Source: Cryptomeria japonica
Lineage: Eukaryota > Streptophyta > Pinopsida > Cupressales > Cupressaceae
DNA: 64,000 nucleotides
NCBI RefSeq assembly: GCF_030272615.1
Contig: NC_081413.1
Span: 604,996,709 to 605,060,708 of the forward strand
Direction: 5' to 3'
A program made the position numbers and the translations under genes. This document shows, piece after piece, positions 42,859 through 55,514 of the stretch. Numbering within the stretch: the stretch's first letter is position 1; each line of letters starts with the position of its first letter. The notes beneath the pieces are model-generated. The model was given only the letters and a program-made list of their open reading frames with translations, made no database searches and had not been told where the DNA came from.

Positions 42859-44475
42859 TGTAGAGGAATGGTGTGATAAATGATTTTAAATGAGCCTCTA
42901 ATATTTATAAGGGAAATACAAGGTTCAAACCCCTAGGCCTACTAGCACCCAAATGGCTTAGATAGGTCAAACGAAAATCAACACTTCTCCAAATGATTCC
43001 AAAGGTATGGAATGTTCTTAAAATTCCAAAATAATGTTTTCCAATTGGTTTTGTGGTTCCAATAACTTGTCTATGTGCAAAACCCTCTTTTTAGTCTTCT
43101 AGGCCTATTTATCCAATTAGCCCTCCAGTGAAGGAAATCAATTTTGTTCTCCCAAACTTTCCAAATAACTAAACAAATAAATCATATATTTTGAAACCCT
43201 TTTGGCTCTACTTTGACATATCAAAAAAATGCAGGAATTTCTTTTGGAAAGTATATAATGTCCTGCAACTATGCACTGTTTTGAGACCCCCAAAATGGTA
43301 AATTTACAAAGGAGGTATGTGATTCCTTATCTCCCTGACTCCCAAACTTTAAATAGTCATCATATATGGTTCAAAACCAAGTAATATGCAATTGGTTTCA
43401 AGGTTTGACCTCCCTAGGTGCAAGATCCCTAATTTAGCCTTCCTCAAACCCTTAAAAGTAGGGTTTCACACATATCTCTCTTCCAAATACTATTCCACCC
43501 AACTAATGATGGATTAAATTTTTCTTGGACATACTTGAACACTTCAAGTCATAAAATATACCCCTCCTTAAGTCGGATTTGTTGTTGCTACTCCTTAGCA
43601 AGCAATTTCAATGCATTTTCACTACTTTTTCACAGTGATCACCTTTCGCTCAACCTTATATGTACATTATTGAGTTAGAAAATAATGTTACATGTTAAAT
43701 TAATACATCCCATGATTCACAGGTCTGATTCAATCACGGAATGCCCCCTCCTTGTTAGAAAACCACTGTTTTTGATCTAAAACCAATCAAAATGTTATGG
43801 GAGTCAACCAAGAATTGAAAATTGGGAAAGAACTGAAAATTAAAAGCATCCAGCTGATAAATGGAAGGTTACAAACACTCTCAACTAATTATAAATTAAT
43901 AACCTATCAATATGCTATATTGATCATGCAAAAAAATAACAATAAAATAGAAGAATTTGGTCTTTATTGCAAAGTTGATGTCTTAGTTCATACAACCAGA
44001 TCTCTACTTCTTCTTACAATTCCATATTCCAGACACACATAGGCTCCCCTTAACTAATTCAACCACCATTGATCGGTTATGAAGAATTTTTAAAGTTTAA
44101 AACACAATAAGACTAATTCCCACCAAAACTACCTAGTCGTTGCCTTTCAAATATTCAAATTTGTCAAGTATGCAACCATGACATTATTTGGTAAAATTCC
44201 TAAACTACTGACACTTAAGGTCATGGAATGACTTATTAAAATTTCCTAAACCTTTCTAGACTCCCTAAACCACAAACTCCTCTTACATCTTTATGTTGGT
44301 CCTAAGAGCCTTACCAGGACCTTTAGGACAAATTACAAACTTATTACATTTTTCATCATTAAAGGCCATAATGGGCCTCAATACATCATAGTTGATTGTT
44401 TTTTCACTCACATGACCTTCAAAGGTATTTAATAGCTTCATTTAGTTCCTTGGTCTTTTAGGTGCTCCTGCACCA
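42859..44475 (-). repeat. 5' LTR of the gypsy element
   Basis: Plus-strand start TGTAGAGGAATGGTGTGATAA and end GCTCCTGCACCA, collinear with the other LTR. The ORF seen inside the LTR near 43797 has no recognisable domain. Confidence 0.82.
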
Positions 44476-44481
44476 AGTTCC

Positions 44482-44790
44482 TATATAGAGGTGGACCCTC
44501 TTGTGGGTTTTGATGTTATTGGGCCTATAGAGGTGGATTTTATAGTAAAGAATATAGGGGACTTAACCTAGAGAATCAAAGATGTATGTTTTTGGCTGCA
44601 ACTAGTTTTTTGGTCAAAATTTATATAAAGGTAGACCCTCTTGCATGTTTTGATGCTATTGATCCTATATAGGTGGATTCTGAAGTAAATAATATAAGGT
44701 ACCTAACGTAGAGATGTCTTTTTTTTGCTGCAAGTAGGTTTTTGGTCAAATGCCCTATAGTGGTAGAATTTTGTGAAGATTATATTGTTT
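44482..44790 (+). repeat. Degenerate tandem repeat (about 133 bases)
   Basis: tatagaggtggaccctcttg..gttttgatgttatt..cctatagaggtggatt recurs at 44628 and partly at 44752, with ggctgcaa..ttttttggtcaaa at the unit ends. About two and a half copies. Confidence 0.7.
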
Positions 44791-47500
44791 GTAACCTCTT
44801 AGAAGTGGCTATGGAAGCTAAGAATGTAGAAGCCTTGAATATAATCATTGGGGCCGTTAGTGTTTCTTTTACTTTGAATAGTGACATGCTTGTTTCTAAA
44901 CATATGTACATTACTAAGTCTCTGGAAGTGGATTTAGAAGCAAGGATGTCAAGGTTGACTTTGCATAGGATAGGCATGGACTACAAAATATAAAAAGGAC
45001 TTTATGTAGGGGATTTTGGGTCCAATTTAAACATATATTTTTCTCATTCAACTTATCTAATTTCTTCTACTCCTTGTCTAGTTTCTTCCTAGGGTCAGGT
45101 AGTCTATAGGATTTTAGGGAACTTGTCAAAAGCTTAAAAAATGGCAATCTTTGTTTTGGGTCAAGAACCTTTTCTTCTTGTTAGTTTTTAGCTCTAATAA
45201 AAATCTCTTGGTTTATTTTTTATCACCTCTTGTGAGACTCATCTCTCTCACCTTCTAGTAGTTTATTTTCTTAACTTGATGGCTGCTATATAATCATTTT
45301 TAAGTGCTCTCTTGTGCTTGCCTAATATAAACATTCCATAATAATAATTACACTATTATTTTTCATGTTCCGCTCATTAAATTTTGTATTTAAAATATTC
45401 CATTTCATAATGCATTTATTATTTATATTACCAAATGACAAATAAAATAATTAACCTCAAAGGTTAAAAATGTAGCATATGGAAGGGTGAGATTGAGATA
45501 TGAATATGGGAGTATGGGAAAGAGAGTGGAGATGTTAAATAAAATCTGACTTATTGATACATATGGACCCTTGCACTAGTAATCACAATGGATTTCTCCC
45601 TCCTTCATCTTACTTTGAACATTTTTTTTTTGTGTGTTAGCTAATTATGGTATTGATTTCATTCAAGAAAAGTTTTGGTGGTGGATTGTCTCTTACAACC
45701 TCAAAACGTACTCTTAGAAGATTATATTCCCCATGAAAATTACTAACAATGGATGAAGTAAATATGTTGAAAGATCTCATTGTAAAGTGAGCTGGACCAA
45801 ATAATATAATTCTTCACCATGTTAAAATAATGTCAATAAAAACATGTAGGTACTCAACATGTATGAAAATTATTTCGTTTAGATGTTGTTTAACTTTATT
45901 TATTTATTTATTTTGTCAAACATGAGGATTCATATATATTATATTTTCCTACAAGAATATCTCATATTATATTTTTTACAAATTTATGTATTTTAATACA
46001 TTAAATTGTTGGTGATATTAGTCCTTTTTATATTTTCTCTGTCAATCTCTTTTGAACCATGATAGAAATGTCAACTAGTTTATGTTTTGAAGGTAAATAT
46101 TACTTATATTTATCCAAACTTATCTTGGAGTTAGATATTATTAGTGTGGATAAGGTTTTGAACCTAGTAAAGTTATTGTACCTAGTTTTTTTACTAGTTC
46201 CTAGTAGGGGGCCTATTCATATGACCTTTACATTTACTTATGTCCTAGGTGTTCTTCTAGAAGATTGATTAGTTTTCTCATGATCTTATCACATCTCTTT
46301 AAATATACTCTTAGCTACATAAGTCAACAATATAATTGTCTCATTGCATAGGATCATGACAAAAATCAATATTAGGTATATAATTCCACCTCTCACCTTG
46401 CCTTTATAAGAAAGGCTTCTTATGTATATTTTCATGCCCATTATTCCATTCATAATAAAAAAATTTATTCTTTTCATTTTCTCTATTATGAAAGTTATTT
46501 AGTGTTGGAGGATTCTTGGGGGTTTCGAGGGGTCACCAATCAAATCCTACAAATTCACTTCATACTTAGCCAAATTTATAACTTTTTTGTTATTTTCTAT
46601 TTTCAACATTATGCTTCTTATTAAAAATCCCCTCAATATATGTTTTTTTAGCTCTTTATCTTGTCCCTTTTTTCTATAATTATTTTTTGTACTAAAAGAA
46701 GATGTGGGTAATATATGACATTCAAACTCTATTTATTAATTACAATAAAATTCATAACCTTAATTTTTTTTCTTATATTATATCAAGCACATTGAAACTA
46801 CAAACACAATACTTAAAGTAATGGAATATTATATTTTTTCCTATAATATATCAAAAGTATTAAAATTATAAAATAAATACATAAGTAATTAAAACCTTAA
46901 ATATCTAAACCACAAATTTCTAAACAATCCTTTTATTCTAGTTTTAGCATGATCAAACTCCTAATAAAATGTTGCATTGGGTTTGAAATATATGTGTGAA
47001 AGGAAAATTAGATGAAATATTAGTAAGAACTAATCAATGAGGAATTGTTTGAAGTATGCTATTACAATTAAAGTTGAGAACACAAGATAACCAAGAGAAA
47101 GCACATCAAATTCAATAAGGAGACACACGAATTTTAAAGGGGGGAGCATACAAAAAAACCCCAATATTATGAATAAGGCATAAAGCCTAAAAAATATTCC
47201 ACATATTTGAAATAATATAAATGAGATATGCTCACACATATGATGACTCAAATAAGACAAAATACTTGTAGGGATTCCTTACAAATGAAATACATGTAAC
47301 TAAGGAAAAGAAATATCCTTTACCAAGTAAAGACTAATTTTTAACAATGTGTTGTCTTTAAGTTCTACTATTCATAATCCTAATTTTTACAAATTGAGTT
47401 GGTGTGTTTAAAATTTTCCTTCCATAAAATCATTTTTAAAATAAATAAATAAATGTTCACTCAATGTAACTATATAAAACTATTTTTCTACTTAAACCCA
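44791..47500. other. AT-rich intergenic sequence
   Basis: I see only short ORFs without motifs. Around 45150-45260 a stretch ending in gctctaataaaaatctcttgg resembles a LINE 3' end but is not diagnostic. The rest shows nothing. Confidence 0.4.
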
Positions 47501-47506
47501 ACAATC

Positions 47507-48307
47507 TGTTAGGATTCCCACATATACTGATAGCGGCAGGTGAATCAGTATCTAACCGGTGTACATAATTTCTTGTCTTAAAACATGCAGAACATAGTAT
47601 AACAGTGTACCGGTATGCAAGAAATAATGCAATAAATAGAATTAAAAACATCCACATGAAAAGCACACCATGACACAAGGTTTTAACAAGGAAGCCCAGT
47701 GTGGGAAAAACCTCGGTGGGATTTGTGACCCACAATATCCACTTACTGGCCAATAAGAGAATATTACTTATAAGAAGAGCCTGCACATGCAAGAAAGCCA
47801 ACTGTCTAGAGCTCACTACTCAATGGGAAGTCTCACTGACTTACAATGTGGATTAAACAAATCCAATATCTTGTACTGCTTTACAATAGCATCTATAATG
47901 CTTGATCCAGTACCCGTTGCTGCTCTGCTTCTTACATAAACCCTTTAACCTATATTTCGCATAATAGGTCTGCCTTAATAACTTTCTTCACTTACTTACC
48001 AAATGTCTATAATGATCTCTTTTATATATAAGAGTAATTTTACAACTTGCCAAGTCGGCTTACAAAGTTTTTACAATAATAAACAAAATATAATATAACA
48101 AAATCCTGTCGGCCTTTGTGCCAGCATACTTCCTTTCTCTATGTCGGTGTCGGTGTCCTGAGTGTCAGTGTAGAGTGTGTTTGTTGATGCCGGTGTACTA
48201 TCTTGTTAGTGTAATGCCTTGCCGGTGTCATAGGATTGTAAGGTTGCCATCAATGACAAAACCTTCAATCATCTACAATGTCTCATTGGAGTGTGCATAT
48301 GCCAACA
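47507..48307 (-). mobile_element. Solo copia LTR with perfect target duplication
   Basis: On the minus strand it starts TGTTGGCATATGCACAC at 48307 and ends GGAATCCTAACA at 47507 (801 bases). It is flanked by caatc at 47502-47506 and caatc at 48308-48312. No internal sequence or second LTR remains, so recombination between LTRs removed the element. It contains the usual attcacc..gggaaaaacc copia-LTR landmarks near its end. Confidence 0.93.
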
Positions 48308-48489
48308 CAATCATATGTTGTTCCTAATACACTATGAGCCCACCATACTTGTGAATAAATGAATTGTATTTATCTTGCTAAGCCATTGTATGGTTGAATA
48401 TATTGTACAAAAGTTGATAGAAGAGAGTAGTAACTTTCCTCTTCTTCAACTTGCATAAGTCACCTCAACATATTTTAGTGTCTAACTGG

Positions 48490-49690
48490 TTGCAAAATTA
48501 GGAAGAGCGCATGGAGAGCAGTGGAGGAGGAGGTAGGGTTTCTTTTGGAGAATGCAATGATGGAGAGGCAGACGATGACAATGACGATGGTGCCCTTAAC
48601 CACCCTCTATTTGGTCGTGTCGCTGGTTTGGATGCTTGGTTTTCTCTGCCCCACGTTGTTGACAGTGCTTTGGTGGCTATTGCGGTAGAGTACCTGATGG
48701 TGTGTGGGTGTAGAAAGACCTGGTGTCTTTCTGCCCTTTGCTATTTCTATGGTGTTTTGGGTATCTCTTGACTTCCCTCCCCTACTCTGTGTGCGATGGT
48801 CATGTCTCCTACGGCTGGCTTTCATGATGCTTGGTTGGTGCTAGGTTGTGGGTTTCTTGGGAAGAGAAGTGGGGTGTGCAATTGAGTTGGAGGTCCTTCT
48901 CTGAGCCCTACAGGTGTTCTCACTATTGTCTGGTTCGAGGGTCATGGCTCTCAGTCTTTGGTGCTTTTGGGTTTTTCTCCATGTGGGTGTGAGAGTCCTC
49001 CTCTATTCTGTTTGGCTAATGGGTGGTTTTCCTTTGGCTAGGTTTTGGAGATGCTCATGGAGATATTTGATGGTGGACTATGTGCACTTTCCTGGTGTGG
49101 GAAGGAGGTTCTGTGGGGAAGAGCTTCTAGTGCTCGTTTCCTTTTTGGGCTTGTGGCCTCTCCTCTCTTTGTTCTTTTCCTCTAGTTTCTAGGGGCTTGT
49201 TTTTGAGTTGGGTCTCCCTCTTCTCGTGGTTAGGGGGAGGCTTCGGTGGTACATGATGACAAGGATTCATGGGCTTCTAAACCTTTCCTATCCTTGTTTG
49301 TCTGAGGTGACCCTGTCTCCTATGGAGGTGGAGATTTGGTGGATGGGTTTGGTTTGGTTTCTGCTGGCACCTATGGACTTTGGGCTATCATTTAACCTTC
49401 TTTATTTTTCTACTGAGGTGGACATATTTCCTATTGAGGTGGGGAGATGGTTGGAAGAGGCTATCGGATTGCTTCAGCTGTTCAAGCTGCAGGTGTATTT
49501 TGTTTATTTTTTCTCTCACGGTTGTCTCTATTGGAAGGTCTGGGTTTCTCTTTTCCCAGTTTCCCATCATGTTTCAAGGCTTGGCTCTTTATTGTTTCAT
49601 AGGAGAATCAGCAGTTCTAACCTTTCTTATGGGGGCCTATTCATGATTTCTATTTGTCTTAGTAAATTTGAATTTTATATATAAAGATGA
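48490..49690 (+). other. G/T-rich block with long overlapping ORFs, origin unknown
   Basis: The composition changes sharply from AT-rich flanks to G/T-rich here. Several plus-strand ORFs (48511-48771, 48914-49192, 49208-49684) translate to Trp/Leu/Phe/Val-rich peptides without domains, as expected from a G/T-rich non-coding strand. Words such as ggaggtgga and cctatggaggtgg recur. It may be the 5' part of a non-LTR element or a decayed gene. The start of the first ORF (MESSGGGGRVSFGECNDG, acidic) looks the most gene-like. Confidence 0.35.
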
Positions 49691-50424
49691 GTAAAGATCA
49701 GTTTGAATAGTTGACATAATTAATATTTTTATTTGTCCAACCTATCTTTTAAAATTGATTAAAGGAGGTCTCAAATTTTTAGTATAAGGATATTTTCAAT
49801 TTTACTTTTAAGCAATCAATTTTTTAATTTTATTTCTTTTATTTTGAATATTGTTTTATTGTCTTTTTGTTATTTTTGATCAATTCTACTCTTTGTAATA
49901 CTCATTTAAGAGACCCTTTTCTTGTCAATCTAACCAAAACTTGTTAATTAAATTAATTGTGATATTCTAAATATGAACATTTCTTGCATATTTCCAAAAA
50001 TTGATTTTTGAGATACAAAATTATTTATAAATTGTTGTGTAAGACATTTGTATGTTTTCTTACTATATGTTAATTCTGGGCATTATTTTTAAGTTGGACT
50101 TTATAGAGAGTTCACCAAAGAAAACTTACCTCTAGAAATCAAGCAACTTCTTTAAGATATTTTTAAATATGTCAATCTTTGACAACTTAGTAATAAATAG
50201 AGACTATAGTAAATTAGAAAGCAAAAAGTACACAATCAAGTATAGATCTATTAGTTAAAGGACATATCTACACTTGTCAAATCAATTTAAATTCACAAAT
50301 CTATCTAAAAATAACAATTAAATGTAAACATCTAAATTTCTTATTTTTTTACAAGAAACAATTTAATTCTAGGGGAGAGAGCCTTATGGTGGTGAGGGCT
50401 ATGTTCAAGTCTGCCAAAATTTAA

Positions 50425-50465
<41 letters not shown>

Positions 50466-51137
50466 TCTTACAACTGCTTAGTTGTGAAGTCTCCTACTTT
50501 AAAAAATGGGTTTTCAAGTCCACATGGTCAAATATGATGCCACATCACATGCCTTTTTTGCTAGGGTGTCAAAAATGGTCTCAAAAAGAAGTAGGACCCA
50601 TTGTTGCTCACTAAGTCATGTTTATTGGTGTGTTGATGTGACATCACATGATTGGTTATTTTTACAAATTTATTAGAATCATTTTTAAGATAGGTATTGA
50701 CATGATACTTTTTGTCTCTACTAATAAACTAATTGTACCCTACTAAAAGACTAATTGTACCCAACTACTATCCCAAATATAAGACCCCGCACCACCACAA
50801 GATCCTCTCTATTATTGTCAAAATAAAATAGTCCTATCCCTTCCTATTCCTTCAAATGTAATTTCCTCCTCAATATTTAAGATTTTATTGAGAGAGTAAT
50901 ATATGTCGCGTTAACTTCAAAAATAACAATGGTATATTGAAATTTAGAAAGCTGGAGGACTTAGTTTTACGTGGTATTCCTTATCTGTAGAGACTAGAGA
51001 GTGACTGATTTTGAATAGTAAATGTGATTATGATTCATAGTTTTCCATCTTTTAGACTCTCTTGTGGGTTCACACTGGATTGTCCTTGCATTTCATAATG
51101 ACTCTGATTGCTTGACTTAAATAATCAAATTGAACAG
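49691..51137. other. AT-rich sequence upstream of the laccase remnant
   Basis: Apart from the TA microsatellite I see no gene. The laccase exons expected upstream, with the first two copper-binding His motifs, are absent here. Confidence 0.5.
50427..50461. repeat. (TA)n microsatellite
   Basis: About 17 uninterrupted TA units. Confidence 0.95.
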
Positions 51138-52618
51138 GGGAGAGGTGGAACAGTGATCCCATCGAAGTCGAAGAGAAAGCAAAACTCAGTGGAGGTGCAC
51201 CGAATGTTTGAGACGCTTTCACTGTAAATGGACAGCCAGGAGACCTCTATAACTGCTCAAGCTCAGGTAACACTTTCCTTTTTGTTGGAAATGGTTTGGG
51301 ATTCAATTGGGTACAACTCAAATCGATTAAAAATGAATAACTCTACACAGTTAAATCCAGAAGTAGTCGCTTTGAATATAACTAAGGGTCGCTCAATTCC
51401 GTTTCTCACTAGTCAAAATCAAGACTGCAATCGTTAATAATGAAATCTGGTATATGCAGGAACAACGAATTTCCCTGTAGAACACGGAAAAACCTACCTA
51501 CTTTGTATCGTAAATGCTGCAGTCAATAATCACCTCTTTTTCAAGATTGCATCACACAATCTTACAGTGGTATCTGTGGATGCCTCCTACACAAAGCCAT
51601 ACACAACAGACATACTGATGTTAACATCTGGTCAGACTACAGACGTTCTTCTCACGGCCAATCAAGCCGAAGCCAGATATTATATGGCCGCCAAAGTATA
51701 CACCACTCAATCTGAAGCAAATATTGATAACACCACAACAACCGCCATTTTAGGCTACGTGGGCTCTAATTCATCTGCCACTCCAATCCTCCCTGACCTT
51801 CCAGTATACAATGACACTGCAACAGTGATCACATTTACCCGATCCTTACGAAGCCTGTCTTCAGAGGAGCATACAGTGGACGTTCCACAAAGCATAAGCG
51901 ACAGTAGCATCATAACCGTAGGACTTGGTTTAATTCCTTGTGAAACCGGCCGTAACTGTAGTGGCCCTAACAATACCAGACTGGCTGCGAGTATGAACAA
52001 TATATCTTTTGTGCTGCCTGATGTCGCCATTCTGCAAGCTTATTACTTCGGCGTTAATGGAGTCTTTACCACCGACTTTCCTTCCAACCCACCAGTTGTG
52101 TATAATTATACCGGCGATGTACCAAAACTCTGTGGGCGCCATTTTCTGGCAGAAAAGTTAAAGTCATTGATTATAATGCCACAGTTCAAGTTGTGTTCCA
52201 GGGAACCAATATCTTCCAAGCAGATAACCATCCAATGCATATTCATGGGTATGACTTTTATATTGTAGGAGAGGCTTTTGGTAATTATGATAATGAAACA
52301 GATCCGAGCTCTTTCAATCTGGTCGATCCACCTCAACGAAATACAGTAGGGGTTCCTGCCAATGGATGGGCCGCTATCAGATTCAAAGCTGACAATCCAG
52401 GTAACAACAAAGTTGACAATTCTCTGATGATTCCAGAAATGATATATGGCTTGAAATTGAAGTTTGGACAATTCTCTGTTTGTGCAGGTGCATGGTTCGT
52501 ACATTGTCACTTTGATGACCATGTAACATGGGGATTGGATACTGTCTTTATTGTGAAGAACGGCCCTAGTGCTTTGGAAAGTTTGATCCCTCCTCCTGCT
52601 GACCTCCCCAAGTGCTAA
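51138..52618 (+). pseudogene. Laccase (multicopper oxidase), 5'-truncated pseudogene
   Basis: Exons 51138-51266, 51460-52400 and 52488-52618 have GT..AG introns of 193 and 87 bases at phases usual for plant laccases. Exon 1 encodes the end of the GE(R/W)WN..FTVNGQPGDLYNCSS block, exon 2 most of the second and third cupredoxin domains, and exon 3 the C-terminus ending PPPADLPKC. Copper motifs are present: NHPMHIHGYDFY (about 52228) and HCHFDDHVTWGL (about 52505), holding type 1 and type 3 ligands. The N-terminal half with HWHG and HAH is missing; about 400 of a usual 560-590 residues remain. Lesions: TGA at 51209 within APNV.DAF, and a 2-base TG insertion at 52131-52134. The second intron has 87 bases and no stop, so unspliced RNA would still read through. 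Intact laccases are secreted glycoproteins that oxidise monolignols in cell walls. Confidence 0.93.
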
Positions 52619-55514
52619 AGGAAGTTCCAGTGTTGCAGTATTTCTAGATATAATTGAAATATAATTTTTTTTGTTATCCAGTGTATTATATATGCCAGTG
52701 TTACAATATTTTTAAATATAATTTAAATATAAATATTTTTATTGTGCATTCTTTTATATACTATTGGGGAATATATTATATATTTTTATATAGAAACCAG
52801 TGGAAGAAAATATTTAAAAATCACAATTTCGGTATGTAAATGTAAAAGATCACTTCAAAGACAATTCAGTGGACCCACCTAGTCATTATGCTAAAATATT
52901 TATTAATAGCAATTGGTTGGAGTTATAATCTTATTAAAAGGGATAGAAATTGACACTGATATGTTTATTTAACATCTGGTGCAAGTAAAGTTAAAGATTA
53001 TAACTAACGTTGTAGTAGAGAGAAAAATAGAATTTGAAGCTCTAGAAAATTGGAGATTGTTAATTTTTCACATTGTAAAGGAGAAATCACGATCTAAATA
53101 AATTTTGTAACATTTCAAAAATAAGATAATGTTATCTATTATTATGTATATGTTGTTTGTTGATGCAGTTTCATATTGTTTGTATTTTTAATGTTTTTTT
53201 GTTCATCATATGTTTACATCAAATCTTATATAATCTATATTAAGATGTCATTTCAAAGTTGTAGATTTCAGTTTAGGTGCTTGAGTTTTATATTTATACA
53301 CATGTTTTTATTAAGAATTGCATTGTATGTAGTTCTCAACTCTAGTGTTATACTTTACGATGACTCATTGTGCTCTAATCTTGGTCAATTCAATGAGTCT
53401 CATCAAATTTGATCATTCTAGGCTACTAGAAGTGCTTCATTCTTTGATATGACTCTAATGTATCTCCATGGTATAGTTATTTTCAATGGTCTATATTATG
53501 TGTGGCAATTGTATCATGTTCGTCTAGTTTGGGCTTCATATTCATTCATTGTAGTTTAACATTCCTCAATTCCCTCAATTCCCTCTATCATGCCTTGGTT
53601 CATAATTCCTTGGCCTCAAATACATATTCTCTATGTGTTTTCTTTGAATAATTTTGAATTTTGATTAATGCTAGGTGCAATCATACAACTTAACATATGT
53701 CTTTGACTTACTACCTTTGTTCTTGTTGACTATATTGATTATTCTTATCACTTATATAGTATTTGAGAGTTTGTGCATCAATATCATAATGTGCCATATG
53801 TCAATCTCCTATTTCAATATTTGTGGTAGCCCAAACAACCTAGTATCCTCTTTTTAAATTCACATACTTGACCTATCATATTGACCAAACTTACCTAGCC
53901 TATGTTACTTATAGTCCAATCTTCTCTCATATTCTTACCACTCACCCACATTATAAAATATATGAAAAGTTGGTACCACCATAGTGCTCTTTTTTTCTTG
54001 GATAATAGAAGGTTGGCCAATGATTGTACTCCATTTGTTAATAGTTGGTATAGGGACTAAGCCCAGTTCTCCTCCATGGCCACCTTCATTTTCTTCTAAG
54101 CTCGTACATTGACAACATCAAGAACCAATATTTCTACATGTTAAATTGCATTAGCCCATTCTTCATTTTCAAGTGAAATATTTGATATAAGTATTTTTTA
54201 TTCATTCATAATTATTAGTTAAAAAATCATACTTAATAATGTTTGTTTGTCTCTAGCCTAGTTTAAACTCTTTAAATAAAATGTATTTGGTTCATTCAAT
54301 TTATTTTTTCAGGAAGTGTTTCTTACTATCATTTTGTCTATCTAACGTAGGTAAATATGAGATTTAAATGATCTCATTGATATTTTAAAAACCCACAATA
54401 GGAGGACCACATCAAGGTAAAGTACCATCCTAAGTGGATTTCTCCTCCCACTAAGAATTCTCCAATGCACAAAATGGTATTATTTGGCATAATCATAAAT
54501 AATTTTATAGTTTTTACCCATAAAAAAAATTGAGAAACATATGTGGACCCATGCTACATTATTATTTCCACTTCATCAATGCTTACATCCTTGGAAACAT
54601 CTTGTTGGATCTCAAATATTGAGCTATACAAATCCTAGAGAATTCTAGACCAAAAACTAAGTTTGACAAAATATAATTTGGAACGATAGACTATAACTCA
54701 TTATTAGATAATAGATAACAATGGAATGATTAATTATAGAGAGTACTAGATAAGTGAAAGGTAAACAGGGATAAATTGGTCAAAATTTGTTAATATTTTT
54801 TATAAACTAGAGTTAGATGTAGTTGGCATTAAACTTTTAAGAACTTCTAGGTTAGAAATTTAATATGTGAAAAATATGAAATTCAAGATTCCTCATGGTT
54901 ATCAAATATATAATTTATTATGATACTTACATGATAAAATTTGTTTAAGTAAAAATCTATTTAGGTTACCCTTTTGTTAATTTTGGAGAGATAAAAACAT
55001 ACACATGTACAACAAACCTAAAAACTAATAAAAGAAGTGTTCTCAAATTCCTTTTGTTGACAATATGTTGATGTTTTGGATGAATTTTTTAAACTTATTT
55101 TCTTCTTTTATGAAATTCTTCTTTTAATAATTATTTAGTCCGATAAAGGTACAAGTTCAAGGTTAAGCTGACCTAAAATATTTATAATAGGAGAAAAAGT
55201 GTAGAGCACGATGTGTATCCTGAGCTCATAATATTTTTAAACTAAATTCCAAATGACAATTTATTGAAAAGGCATGCACATGTACATTTTTTTTTCTCAA
55301 AACTTTTATTTGGAAAATCATAAAAAATTATAGTTTAGTTTAAACTATATTTGAAAGTGGGCATTAGTCTCTACAAAAAATTAAAATTTATTAATAAAAT
55401 GGCAATATAAACTTGTTTTTCATATTGATTATAGTTAATTAATGTCACTAACCGTAGATCTAATCTAGAATGATTCAATATATTTTTTCAACACTAGATT
55501 TTTAGTTTGCTAGA
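52619..55514. other. AT-rich intergenic sequence
   Basis: The first 200 bases probably include the laccase 3' untranslated region. After that I see only short, low-complexity ORFs and no repeat with a second copy. Confidence 0.45.

Larger units (their letters stand above)
39127..44475 (-). mobile_element. Gypsy LTR element reduced to gag-protease
   Basis: Two direct repeats of 1616 and 1617 bases (39127-40742 and 42859-44475) flank 2.1 kb that holds a minus-strand gag-protease gene, a PBS at 42841-42853 and, at the other end, a possible integrase C-terminus. Reverse transcriptase, RNase H and the integrase core are absent. I see no matching 5-bp target duplication outside the LTRs. The LTRs differ at many positions, so this insertion is older than the one at 20481. 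Confidence 0.85.

Noticed and set aside
39127-44475. Five-base target duplication of the gypsy element
   Set aside because: The outer flanks (tctga and agttc) do not match, so I do not claim one.
46059-46477. Short ORFs on both strands between the gypsy element and the solo LTR
   Set aside because: No motif, low complexity and no supporting neighbour.
53176-53857. Two hydrophobic plus-strand ORFs as membrane proteins
   Set aside because: They are AT-rich, low-complexity translations without a domain or a second copy, as expected from intergenic DNA.
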